From contig JAWKIW010000016.1 in the NCBI GenBank assembly GCA_041394145.1, positions 1 through 64,000 of the forward strand: 64,000 nucleotides of DNA, given 5' to 3'. Below the pieces are notes generated by a model. It was not told the origin of the DNA and did not search any database. It saw nothing but the letters and a program-made list of their open reading frames with translations. This document shows, piece after piece, positions 55,609-63,665 of this stretch (position 1 is the stretch's first letter; each line of letters begins with the position of its first letter). Source of the stretch: JAWKIW01 sp041394145 (GTDB taxonomy: Bacteria; Actinomycetota; Acidimicrobiia; Acidimicrobiales; Acidimicrobilacustridaceae). A program made the position numbers and the translations under genes.

Positions 55609-55646
55609 GTCATCGTTCTGCGTGCGGGAGCACGCAGAACGATGAC
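55609..55646. repeat. Perfect hairpin, copy B of a covarying family
   Basis: GTCATCGTTCTGCGTGC and GCACGCAGAACGATGAC form a 17-bp stem with a GGGA loop. The outer bases and the following AGGAAC match copy A. It lies 37 nt after the SDR stop and 26 nt before the convergent TPP enzyme stop. Confidence 0.75.
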
Positions 55647-55671
55647 AGGAACGCCGGGGGCCGGAGGTGGG

Positions 55672-57390
55672 TCAGACCTCGCCGGGCGGGATGGGCTCGT
55701 AGTACGGCATCGGCGTGTAGCCCTCGGGGATGTTGCCCACCATGTCGGCCATCATCGGGTGCACCACCTCGGGGGCCACCGCGATGTCGATGCACGCCGG
55801 TCGCCCGCTGTCGCGGGCGCGGCGCATCGCCGGGCCGATCTCGTCGGGGTCCTCCACCCGCTCGCCGTAGAGGCCGAACGACTCGGCGATGCGGTCGTAG
55901 CGGGTCTCCGGCAGGTCGCTGACGACGTGGCCGTCCGCACCGAACAGCGCCTCCTGGCCGTGGAACGACATGCCCCAGCCGAGGTTGTTGCTCACGACCG
56001 TGGTGATGGGCAGGCCGTGGCGGACCATGGTGTCCCACTCCACGAGGTTGAAGCCGATGGCGCCGTCGCCCGAGTACAGGACGACGGGCCGGTCGGGGTG
56101 GGCGGCCTGGGCGCCGACGGCGAAGCCGGGACCGACGCCGAGGCCGCCGAAGTACCCGTTGCCGAACCACGAGCCGGGACGGCTGGCGCGGGCGAAGGCG
56201 CTGATCCAGCCGCTCGACTCACCGCCGTCGAACACGAGGATCCCGTCGGGGTCGAGGGCGCCGGCCACCTCCCGGGCGGCGACGTAGGGGTGGATCCGGC
56301 CCGACGGCGTGACCGGTGGGGCTTCGGCGAACAGCAGCCCGAAGCCGTCGCGGGCCGCTCGGGTGGCCTCGATCCACGCCGACCGGTCGGGCAGGGCCCG
56401 CGACTGCAGGGGACCGGCGAGGGCCCGCAGGAGCTCGCCCACGTCGGAGGTCACGCCGAGGTCGACGGGCAGGCGGCCGGGCTCGCCGCCGTCGAGGTCG
56501 ACCTGGACGACGTCGACGCCGTCGGGGACCATCCGGCGGGACAGGAAGAACCCACGACGGGCACCGAGCAGCACCACGAGGTCGGGGGCTCCGGCGAGGA
56601 AGGGCAGCGCCGCCAGCTCGTAGAGGCCGCCGAGCCAGCACGGGTGGTCGGGGTCGAGCACGCCGTGGCCCCAGGTGGAGGCGACGACGGGCATGGGGGC
56701 GTGGTCGAGCAGGGCGGTGAGGGCGGCCGAGGCCCCGGCGGAGCGAGCGGCGCCGCCACCCACGACGAGCAGCGGCCGCTCGGCGGCGTGGAGCCGATCG
56801 ACGACGGCGGCGACGGCGGCGGCCGAGGGTCCCGGCACCCCGACGGTGGTCGGCCCGGGCGGGGATGCCAGCTCCTCGTCGACGGTGCGGAACAGCACGT
56901 CGATGGGCAGCTCGAGCACCACCGGACCCGGCGTGGGCGCCTGCGTGCGACGCAGCGCGCTGGTGACCAGGTCGGGGATGCGGGCGGTGGTGGAGACCCG
57001 GTGCGCCCAGCGGGTCACCGGTGCCGCCGCCTGGATCTGGTCGATGCCGCCCTGCAGCACGTTCAGCTCGGCCTCCCGCAGCGGCGGCGAGCTGGTGAGC
57101 ATGAGCAGGGGCACGCGATCGAGGTGGGCGCTGGCCAGGGGGGTGTAGCCGTTGGTGAAGCCGGGGCCCGAGGTCACGAAGCACACCCCGACCTGCCCGG
57201 TGGTGCGCGACCACGCCTCGGCGGCATGGCCGGCGGCGGCCTCGTGGCGGGTGTCGATCAGGGTGATGCCGTGGCGGGCCATGGCCGACAGCATCGAGTC
57301 GAGGTGCCCGCCGTGGATGCCGAAGGCGTGGGTGACGCCGGCCGCCACCAGGGTGCGGGCCACCAGCTCGCCGCCGTCGATCATCGCCAT
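55672..57390 (-). CDS. Thiamine-diphosphate enzyme, acetolactate-synthase-like
   Basis: A 572-residue ThDP enzyme with three domains. The N-terminal Pyr domain has the catalytic glutamate in DTRHEAAAGHAAEAW; the central domain follows (RPLLVVGGGAARSAG), and the PP domain has YSGDGAIGFNLVEWDTMVRHGLP, the GDG...N magnesium-diphosphate motif. Typical acetolactate synthase subunits look alike, but 2-hydroxyacyl-CoA lyases and benzoylformate-type enzymes are also possible. There is no small regulatory subunit beside it. It is followed, on the same strand and about 60 bp upstream, by the molybdopterin enzyme. Confidence 0.9.
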   Translation of the reverse strand: MAMIDGGELVARTLVAAGVTHAFGIHGGHLDSMLSAMARHGITLIDTRHEAAAGHAAEAWSRTTGQVGVCFVTSGPGFTNGYTPLASAHLDRVPLLMLTSSPPLREAELNVLQGGIDQIQAAAPVTRWAHRVSTTARIPDLVTSALRRTQAPTPGPVVLELPIDVLFRTVDEELASPPGPTTVGVPGPSAAAVAAVVDRLHAAERPLLVVGGGAARSAGASAALTALLDHAPMPVVASTWGHGVLDPDHPCWLGGLYELAALPFLAGAPDLVVLLGARRGFFLSRRMVPDGVDVVQVDLDGGEPGRLPVDLGVTSDVGELLRALAGPLQSRALPDRSAWIEATRAARDGFGLLFAEAPPVTPSGRIHPYVAAREVAGALDPDGILVFDGGESSGWISAFARASRPGSWFGNGYFGGLGVGPGFAVGAQAAHPDRPVVLYSGDGAIGFNLVEWDTMVRHGLPITTVVSNNLGWGMSFHGQEALFGADGHVVSDLPETRYDRIAESFGLYGERVEDPDEIGPAMRRARDSGRPACIDIAVAPEVVHPMMADMVGNIPEGYTPMPYYEPIPPGEV

Positions 57391-57448
57391 GGTGTGCTCC
57401 TCGCGGGTGGGTGGGAGGAGGGTCGCCGCGCCGCGGCCAGAGCCGGCC

Positions 57449-59680
57449 TCAGCCGCCGGCGGCCGGGGACACGGTGACCGGGATGCCGTTGACGGCCGCG
57501 TTGCCGCTCGGCACGTCGACGAGGTGACCGGGGGCCAGCAGGTTGTTGTTGACGCCCGCGTGGTCGCGGGCGACGGACAGACGGGTGCCCGGCCGGTCGT
57601 GGCCCCAGCCGTGGGGGAGGCACACGACGCCGGGCACGATGTCGCTGGTGATCTCGACCTCGACGTCGAGGGCGCCGACCTCCGAGCGCACGGTGGCGGT
57701 CGAGCCGTCGTCGACGCCGCACTCGGCCGCGTCGCTCGGGTGGATCTGCAGGGTGCAGCGGTTGCGGCCCTTCACCAGCACCGCCACGTTGTGCATCCAC
57801 GAGTTGTTGGAGCGCAGGTCGCGGCGGCTCACCAGCACCAGCTCGCCGTCGTGCCGGGCGCCGGCCTCCACCCTGGTGCGCAGCCGGGGCAGGTCGGCGG
57901 TGATGTGGTCGGGCACCAGGTGGATGCGCCGGTCCGCCGTGGCGAGGATCTCGGGGAGCCGGGGCACCATGGGCCCGAGGTCGATCCCGTGGGGCGCCGC
58001 CTTGACCCGGTCGAGGGTCAGCCCGTCGGGCACCTCGCCGTAGCGGTCGCCGAAGGGGCCGGTGCGCAGCGTGAGGTCGAGCAGGCGCTCCGGGCCGCCG
58101 TGCTCGTGGTGGCTGCGGGCCTGAGCGGCGTCGACCCCGACCATCGCGCACAGCACGTCGAAGAAGCCGTCGTCGATGGCGGTCACGTCGACCTCGGCGG
58201 GGGCCAGCCCCGTGCAGATGCCGGCGAGGGTGATGAGGATCTCCCACTCGCGCGGGCGGTCGCCGGGGTCGAAGACGGCCTCGGACCACCGGGCGGCGCT
58301 GCCGGTGGCGAACTGCCAGATCAGCTCGTCGTGGTGGGGCTGCTCGAGGGGTGAGAGCCCGGGCAGGATGACGTGGGCGTGGCGGGTGGTCTCGTTGATC
58401 CAGTTGTCGACGCTGATCATGGCGTCGAGGTCGGCCAGGGCGGCGTCGAGGTCGCCGGCGCCGGGGGTGGAGACGACGGGGTTGCCGGCCACCGTGATCA
58501 GCGCCCGGATCTGGCCGGGGCCGGGGGTGGCGATCTCCTCGGCGAGGCACGACACGGGGACCTGCCCGAGGATCTCGGGGGCGCCCCGCACGCGGCTGCG
58601 CCACCGGCCGAAGCTCGGGGTCCCGTCCTCGAGGTCGGGCAGGGGCAGGCCGGCGACCGACCACACCGACGGCGTCGGGAACATCAGCCCGCCGGGCACG
58701 TCGAAGTGGCCCGTCACGATGTTCACCACGTCAACCAGCCACGAGGCCAGCGTCCCGAACTCCTGGTTGCAGGTGCCGATGCGCCCGTACAGGACGCCGC
58801 GCTCGGCGTCGGCCAGCTGGTGGGCCAAGCGCCGGATCCGCTCGGCCGGCACCCCGGTGGCAGGGGCGACCAGCTCGGGGGGCCAGTCGGCGGCGATGGT
58901 GGCGAGGGCGTCGACGTCGGCGTCGTCGACGTGGGGCCCGGCTGCGCCGAGGTCGACCAGCCCGTCGGCGAACAGCACGTGCAGGACCGCGAGGAGGAGC
59001 GCGGCGTCGGTGCCGGGCACGATCGGCAGCCACTCGTCGGCGTGGTCGGCGGTCCCGGTGCGACGGGGGTCGACGACGATCACGGTGCCGCCGGCGTCCC
59101 GGATGCGGTCGAGCTGGCCGAGGACGTCGGCGCAGGCCATGAGCGAGCCTTGCGAGGCATGGGGGTTGGCGCCCATCAGCACCATGAGCTCGGTGCGTCG
59201 GATGTCGGGCACCGGGATCTTCCACATCCCGCCGTACAGCAGGTAGCTCGACAGGTTCTTCGGCCACTGGTCGACGGTCCCCGCCGAGTACACCATCGGG
59301 ATCCCCGACATGCCGATGAGCACCCCGACGTAGCGACCGAGGTCGAAGGCGTGGGCCAGCGGGTTGCCGAGGTAGGCGGTGATCGCCTCGGGGCCGTGCT
59401 CGGCCAGCACCGGGTGCAGCAGCTCGGCGCAGCGGGCGAAGGCCTCGTCCCAGGACACCTCGCGCCACTCGTCGCCCTCGCGCACGACGGGAGAGCGCAG
59501 CCGGTCGGGGTCGTGGTGGAGGTGCCCGAGGGTGGTGCCCTTGGGGCAGAGGTGGCCCCTGCTCCACACGTCGTCGCGGTCGGCCCGGATGCGGGTGACG
59601 CGGTCGTCGGTGACCTCGATCTCCAGGCCGCACATGGCCTCGCACAGCGGGCAGGTGCGCAGATGGGTCGAGCTGGCCAT
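57449..59680 (-). CDS. Molybdopterin (bis-MGD) oxidoreductase
   Basis: A 743-residue enzyme. TCPLCEAMCGLEIEV and GHLCPKG provide the 4Fe-4S cluster ligands; IVVDPRRTGTADHADEWLPIVPGTDAALL and the C-terminal LRSNNSWMHNVAVLVKG and CLPHGWGHDRPG are the molybdopterin and MGD-binding parts. No Tat signal or partner subunit is visible, so it may be cytosolic and use a soluble electron carrier. ATG 59680 is chosen; the longer frame overlays the divergent TetR region. It shares its upstream gap with the TetR gene at 59856, which may control it. Confidence 0.9.
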   Translation of the reverse strand: MASSTHLRTCPLCEAMCGLEIEVTDDRVTRIRADRDDVWSRGHLCPKGTTLGHLHHDPDRLRSPVVREGDEWREVSWDEAFARCAELLHPVLAEHGPEAITAYLGNPLAHAFDLGRYVGVLIGMSGIPMVYSAGTVDQWPKNLSSYLLYGGMWKIPVPDIRRTELMVLMGANPHASQGSLMACADVLGQLDRIRDAGGTVIVVDPRRTGTADHADEWLPIVPGTDAALLLAVLHVLFADGLVDLGAAGPHVDDADVDALATIAADWPPELVAPATGVPAERIRRLAHQLADAERGVLYGRIGTCNQEFGTLASWLVDVVNIVTGHFDVPGGLMFPTPSVWSVAGLPLPDLEDGTPSFGRWRSRVRGAPEILGQVPVSCLAEEIATPGPGQIRALITVAGNPVVSTPGAGDLDAALADLDAMISVDNWINETTRHAHVILPGLSPLEQPHHDELIWQFATGSAARWSEAVFDPGDRPREWEILITLAGICTGLAPAEVDVTAIDDGFFDVLCAMVGVDAAQARSHHEHGGPERLLDLTLRTGPFGDRYGEVPDGLTLDRVKAAPHGIDLGPMVPRLPEILATADRRIHLVPDHITADLPRLRTRVEAGARHDGELVLVSRRDLRSNNSWMHNVAVLVKGRNRCTLQIHPSDAAECGVDDGSTATVRSEVGALDVEVEITSDIVPGVVCLPHGWGHDRPGTRLSVARDHAGVNNNLLAPGHLVDVPSGNAAVNGIPVTVSPAAGG

Positions 59681-59768
59681 GGGTCCCCCGGTTGGACGGT
59701 CCCGGCGACCGCCCGGCGCGTGGCCGGACAGTACCAGCGCCCCCGGACCCCGCCCCCTCCCACGAATC

Positions 59769-59812
59769 GGTGACGCGTGTCCGCTCCAGGGACACACAAC
59801 CGTCACCGGTTG
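59769..59812. repeat. GGTGAC...GTCACC hairpin repeat, copy 2
   Basis: A 44-nt element whose outer stem extends to AATCGGTGACG/CGTCACCGGTT with one G-T-type pair, and with an inner GTGTCC...GGACAC stem. It matches copy 1 (47700-47743) at 35 of 44 positions and lies between divergent genes, so it is not simply a terminator. Confidence 0.65.
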
Positions 59813-59817
59813 GTGGG

Positions 59818-59847
59818 TTGACAGTACGCCCGTGCCCGGACGACAAT
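59818..59847 (+). promoter_or_regulatory. Sigma-70-type promoter of TetR gene
   Basis: TTGACA (59818-59823), 18-bp spacer, GACAAT (59842-59847). The -10 ends 8 nt before the ATG at 59856, so transcription probably starts at or next to the start codon and the mRNA is leaderless. Confidence 0.65.
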
Positions 59848-59863
59848 CTGGACACATGTCCAG
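59848..59863. promoter_or_regulatory. TetR self-operator over the start codon
   Basis: CTGGACA-CA-TGTCCAG is a perfect 7-bp inverted repeat with a 2-nt centre. It covers the expected transcription start and the first codons of the TetR gene, a natural place for autorepression. Confidence 0.6.
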
Positions 59864-60458
59864 TACAGCGTCCATGCTCGCGGTGACCGACCGCGAGGCG
59901 CCCCGCCGGCACCTCTCCGAGCGGCAGGCCGCCACCGTCGACAAGCTCACGTCGGCCGCGGTCCACGAGGTCCGCGACCACGGGTACCCGGGGCTGACGG
60001 TGCGCGGCGTCGCCCGCCGGGCGGGCGTGGCCCCGGCCACCGCCTACACGTTCTTCACCTCCAAGGAGCACCTCGTCACCGAGGTGTTCTGGCGCCGGCT
60101 GGCCGCGCTGCCCGAGACCCGGCTCGACCGTCGGCGGACGGTGCTGCACCGGGTGGAGGCCACCCTCGCCGACCTGGCCCTGCTGGTGGCCGACGAGCCC
60201 GAGCTGGCCGCCGCCTGCACGTTCGCCATGCTGGCGCCCGACCCCGAGGTCCGGGTGCTGCGCGACCGGATCGGTGCCGAGATGCGCCGACGGGTCGAGG
60301 ACGCCGTGGGTGACGGCGCCGACCCGGCCGTCGTCGACGCCCTCGACCTGGCCATGACCGGAGCGCTGGTGCGGGCCGGCACGGGGCACCTGTCCTACGC
60401 CGAGCTGCCCGACCGCCTCGCCGACCTCGCCCGCCTGCTCCTGGGGGACCGACGATGA
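59856..60458 (+). CDS. TetR/AcrR family transcriptional regulator
   Basis: A 200-residue TetR protein. The HTH is KLTSAAVHEVRDHGYPGLTVRGVARRAGVAPATAYTFFTSKEHLV (seen in parts). The ligand-binding half is typical. No ribosome site precedes the ATG, which agrees with the leaderless promoter at 59818-59847. The stop overlaps the ATG of the P450 gene (ATGA at 60455). The regulator therefore probably controls its own operon, consisting of TetR, P450 and an unknown protein, and perhaps the divergent molybdopterin enzyme. Confidence 0.9.
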   Translation: MSSTASMLAVTDREAPRRHLSERQAATVDKLTSAAVHEVRDHGYPGLTVRGVARRAGVAPATAYTFFTSKEHLVTEVFWRRLAALPETRLDRRRTVLHRVEATLADLALLVADEPELAAACTFAMLAPDPEVRVLRDRIGAEMRRRVEDAVGDGADPAVVDALDLAMTGALVRAGTGHLSYAELPDRLADLARLLLGDRR

Positions 60459-61656
60459 CCACCACCGACACCCTCCACTTCGACCCCTACGCCTACGAGC
60501 TGCACGAGGACCCCTACCCGGTGTACGAGCGGCTCCGGGAGGAGGCGCCGCTGTACCGCAACGACGAGCTGGCCATCTGGGTCCTGTCCCGCCACGAGGA
60601 CGTGCTCGAGGGACTGCGCGACGCCGAGAAGCTGTCGTCGGCGCACGGCGTGTCCCTCGACCCCACCGCGGTGGGACCGCACTCGCACAAGACGGCGTCG
60701 TTCCTGGCCATGGACCCACCCCGGCACGGCCGGATGCGGGCCTGGTGTCACGGGGCTTCACCCCGCGACGGGTGCAGGACCTCGAACCCCGCATCCGCGA
60801 GCTCACCCGCCAGCACCTGGCGGCGGCGCTGGACGGCGGTGGCGAGCTCGACTTCATCGCCGACTTCGCCGGCCGGCTCCCGATGGACGTCGTCTCCGAG
60901 ATGATCGGCGTCCCGCCGGCCGATCGGGCCGAGCTGCGCCGCCTCGCCGACCTGGTGATGCACCGCGAGGACGGCGTGTACGACCTCCCACCGGAGTCGC
61001 TCGACGCGGTGTTCAGCCTGGTCGCCTACTACGGCGACCTGGTCGCCGACCGCAAGGTCAACCGCGGCGACGACCTGATCTCGGCCCTGCTCGAGGCCGA
61101 GCTCGACGGTGACCGCCTCACCGACGACGAGCTCGTCGGGTTCCTGTTCCTCATGGTCATCGCCGGCAACGAGACGACCACCAAGCTGCTCGGCAACGCC
61201 TGGTACTGGGGGTGGCGGTTCCCCGACGAACGCGCCAAGCCCTTCGCCGACCGCGATCGCGGTCGGACTGGGTCGAGGAGACGCTGCGCTACGACACCTC
61301 GAGCCAGCTCCTCGCCCGCACCGCCCGCGTCGACTTCGACAAGCACGGCCGGACCATCCACGAGGGCGACCGGGTCGTGCTGCTGATCGGCTCGGCCAAC
61401 CGTGACCCCCGGGTGTTCCCCCACCCCGACGTGTACGACCTCGATCGGGCGCACCCGCTGCCCCAGCTCGCCAGCTTCGGGTTCGGTCGCCACTACTGCC
61501 TCGGCGCGTCGCTGGCCCGGCTCGAGGCGAAGGTGGCCCTGGAGGAGCTCGTCGACGCCGTCGCCGACTACGACGTCGACGAGTCGGGGATCTCGCGTGC
61601 ACTCGGTCAACGTCCGTGGCTTCGCCGCCCTGCCGACCTCGGTGCGGGCCCGTTGA
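60455..61656 (+). CDS. Cytochrome P450 (fourth or fifth), frame-broken
   Basis: The N-terminus (LHFDPYAYELHEDPYPVYERL) is in one frame to about 60745. The next part, RGFTPRRVQDLEPRIREL to DRKVNRGDDLISALLEAE and VIAGNETTTKLLGNAW, is in a second. After about 61260 the third reads DWVEETLRYDTSSQL and the haem loop FGFGRHYCLGASLARLE. Another change near 61600 leads to a stop at 61656 (RGFAALPTSVRAR). About 400 residues in all. The ATG overlaps the TetR stop. The next gene starts 20 bp later, so they may be functional partners. Confidence 0.85.
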
Positions 61657-61676
61657 GCCCCGGGACGCCGTCCGGC

Positions 61677-62896
61677 ATGACGCCGGCCCGGCTCGACCGA
61701 CCGGCGCTGGCGACGTGGGTGCGCGAGCTGCTGATGGCAGGCCACCTCATCGACCGGGCCGGGATGCCGCAGCTCATCGCCCGCTTCGGCGCCGAGCCGA
61801 TGCGCGACATCGCCATCGACGAGTGGATGGGCGCCAGCCCCGTCTACACCCGACGCACCCAGCAGCTGCTCGGGTTCGCCGGCGGCCGAGACGTCGAGAC
61901 GATCTTCAAGGGCATGCAGCTCGACGTGGGGGCGCCGCCGCAGTTCCTCGACTTCCGCTACCGGGTGCACGACGAGCGCCACGGCGAGTTCTGGCTCGAC
62001 CACTGCGGCGCGCTGGCCGACGTCGAGCCGATGGGCGAGGAGTTCGTGGTGGCCATGTGCCACGACATCGAGGACCCGACCTTCCCGGCCACCGCCTGCG
62101 CCACCGACCCGCGGGCCAAGGTCGAGCCGATCCACCGTCCACCCCGGGTGCCGGCCGACCGCCACCCCCACTGCCACTGGACCGTCACCATCGACGACGC
62201 CGACCCGGCGGCGCCCGAGCCGGCCTACGCGCTGCGGGTCGCCGCCACCCGGGCCGGCACGCTGCCCGTCACCCCGGTCGACCCCGCCGGTGACGACGAG
62301 GGCGCCCGCCGCTACGACGGGGCGCTGCAGGCCGACCTCGACCTCGAGGCCTTCTCGGCGTCGACCTTGCGGGCGCTGGGGGAGGAGGTGGCGCTGCAGG
62401 GCCAGCTCCTCGTCATCTCGTTCGGCTTCGCCGTGGCCGACCGCTACGGCCCGGAGGCCGCCGACGAGATCACCCGGCGCCAGCTCATGGGGGTGGGGCC
62501 ATCGCCGCCGAGCGGCTGCGCACCGCCTTCGACCTGTCCGACGACCTCGACGGGGTCGCCGCCGTGCTCGACCTGCACCCGATGCTGCGGCCCCGCGCCT
62601 ACGTCGACGCCTCCGTCGAGCGCGAGGCCGACCGGGTGGTGGTGCGCCTCGCCGACTGCCCGGCCCTGCACGAGGACGAGGCGCACCCGTGGCCGGCGCT
62701 GCTGGGTGGCCACGCCGAGGTGCTGGCCGCCGTGCTGTGGGGCGTGCACCCGGCGGTCGAGGTGGTCGAGCTCGACGGGTCGGGACCAGGCGCCGCCTTC
62801 GCCGTGACCATCGGCGCCCACGCTCGTCCCGAGCCCGACGAGGTGGCGCTCACCCGCTTCAGCACCGGTGCCGCCTTCCGCTTCGAGGAGCGCTGA
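61677..62896 (+). CDS. Conserved protein of unknown function next to P450
   Basis: ATG 61677 starts MTPARLDRPALATWVRELL. It reads cleanly to about 62490 (TRRQLMGV), where one missing base is needed to continue AIAAERLRTAFDLSDDL and then LHPMLRPRAYVD to a stop at 62896. About 406 residues. Notable segments are FWLDHCGALADVEPMGEEFVV and MCHDIEDPTFPATAC with several Cys and His (also HPHCHWTVT), which could bind a metal or cofactor. I do not recognise a family with confidence. It is 20 bp after the P450 gene in the TetR operon. Confidence 0.65.
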
Positions 62897-62969
62897 GGGC
62901 CGGTCGCCGGGTGCGGCGATGGACGGCGCGACGACCAGGCGCCGGGCTCGGCCACCTACGCTTCGCCCC

Positions 62970-63614
62970 ATGCATCCCACCAGACCAACGAAGAGGCGGG
63001 CACCTCGTCGTCCTGGAGCCGGGCTCGTCGCCGGGCTCGCCCTCGTCGCCCTCCTCACGGTGGTGTGGGGTGGCCCGGCCTGGGCCCACAGCCCGACCGG
63101 CGACATGACGGTCACCAAGGCCCAGCAGGTCGGCCCCGACCGGGTCGAGGTGCAGGTCGGCATCACGTACACCAACGACTCCGACCTCGCCACCGAAGCC
63201 ACCGTCACCGCCACCCTGACCGGGCCCGGCGGGGCGACCGTCGGGCCGGTGCCGCTCCCGCTCGTCGGGCCCAACAGCTCCCTGTACGGCGCGGGGATCA
63301 CCGTGCCGACCGCCGGCGACTGGGCGGTGCAGGTCACCTCGACCGAACCGGCGGCCTCGGCGACGGGCACCGTGTCGGTGGCGGCCCAGGCGGCGGCCAC
63401 GTCGTCGGTCGCGCCCACCACGGTCGCCGGCTCGGCCGCGCCGACGACCGCGCCGGCCGCGTCCACGACCGCGCCGGCCGCGTCCACGACGTCGTCGTCG
63501 ACGAGCAGCGACGGTGGCTCGTCCACCGGTGTGGTGGTCGCCCTGGTCCTCGCCGCCGTCGTCGTGGTGGGCGCCATCGGGTTCGTGCTCGTGCGGCGCA
63601 GCTCGTCGAGCTGA
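62970..63614 (+). CDS. Secreted membrane-anchored protein
   Basis: A 214-residue protein. The signal peptide (RRPGAGLVAGLALVALLTVVWGG) ends before AWAHSPTGDMTV, so the mature N-terminus may begin with histidine, as in CopC-like proteins. One Ig-like or FixH-like beta domain follows (VQVGITYTNDSDLATEATVTATLTGPGG in parts), then a Thr/Ser/Ala-rich linker and a C-terminal membrane segment VVVALVLAAVVVVGAIGFVLV with an RRSSSS tail. It faces outside the cytoplasmic membrane. Copper binding is only a suggestion from the mature histidine. Confidence 0.78.
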   Translation: MHPTRPTKRRAPRRPGAGLVAGLALVALLTVVWGGPAWAHSPTGDMTVTKAQQVGPDRVEVQVGITYTNDSDLATEATVTATLTGPGGATVGPVPLPLVGPNSSLYGAGITVPTAGDWAVQVTSTEPAASATGTVSVAAQAAATSSVAPTTVAGSAAPTTAPAASTTAPAASTTSSSTSSDGGSSTGVVVALVLAAVVVVGAIGFVLVRRSSSS

Positions 63615-63665
63615 CGGCCGGTGCGGCAGGGCAGACGGCCCCGCCGCACCGACGACGAGCGGCGG

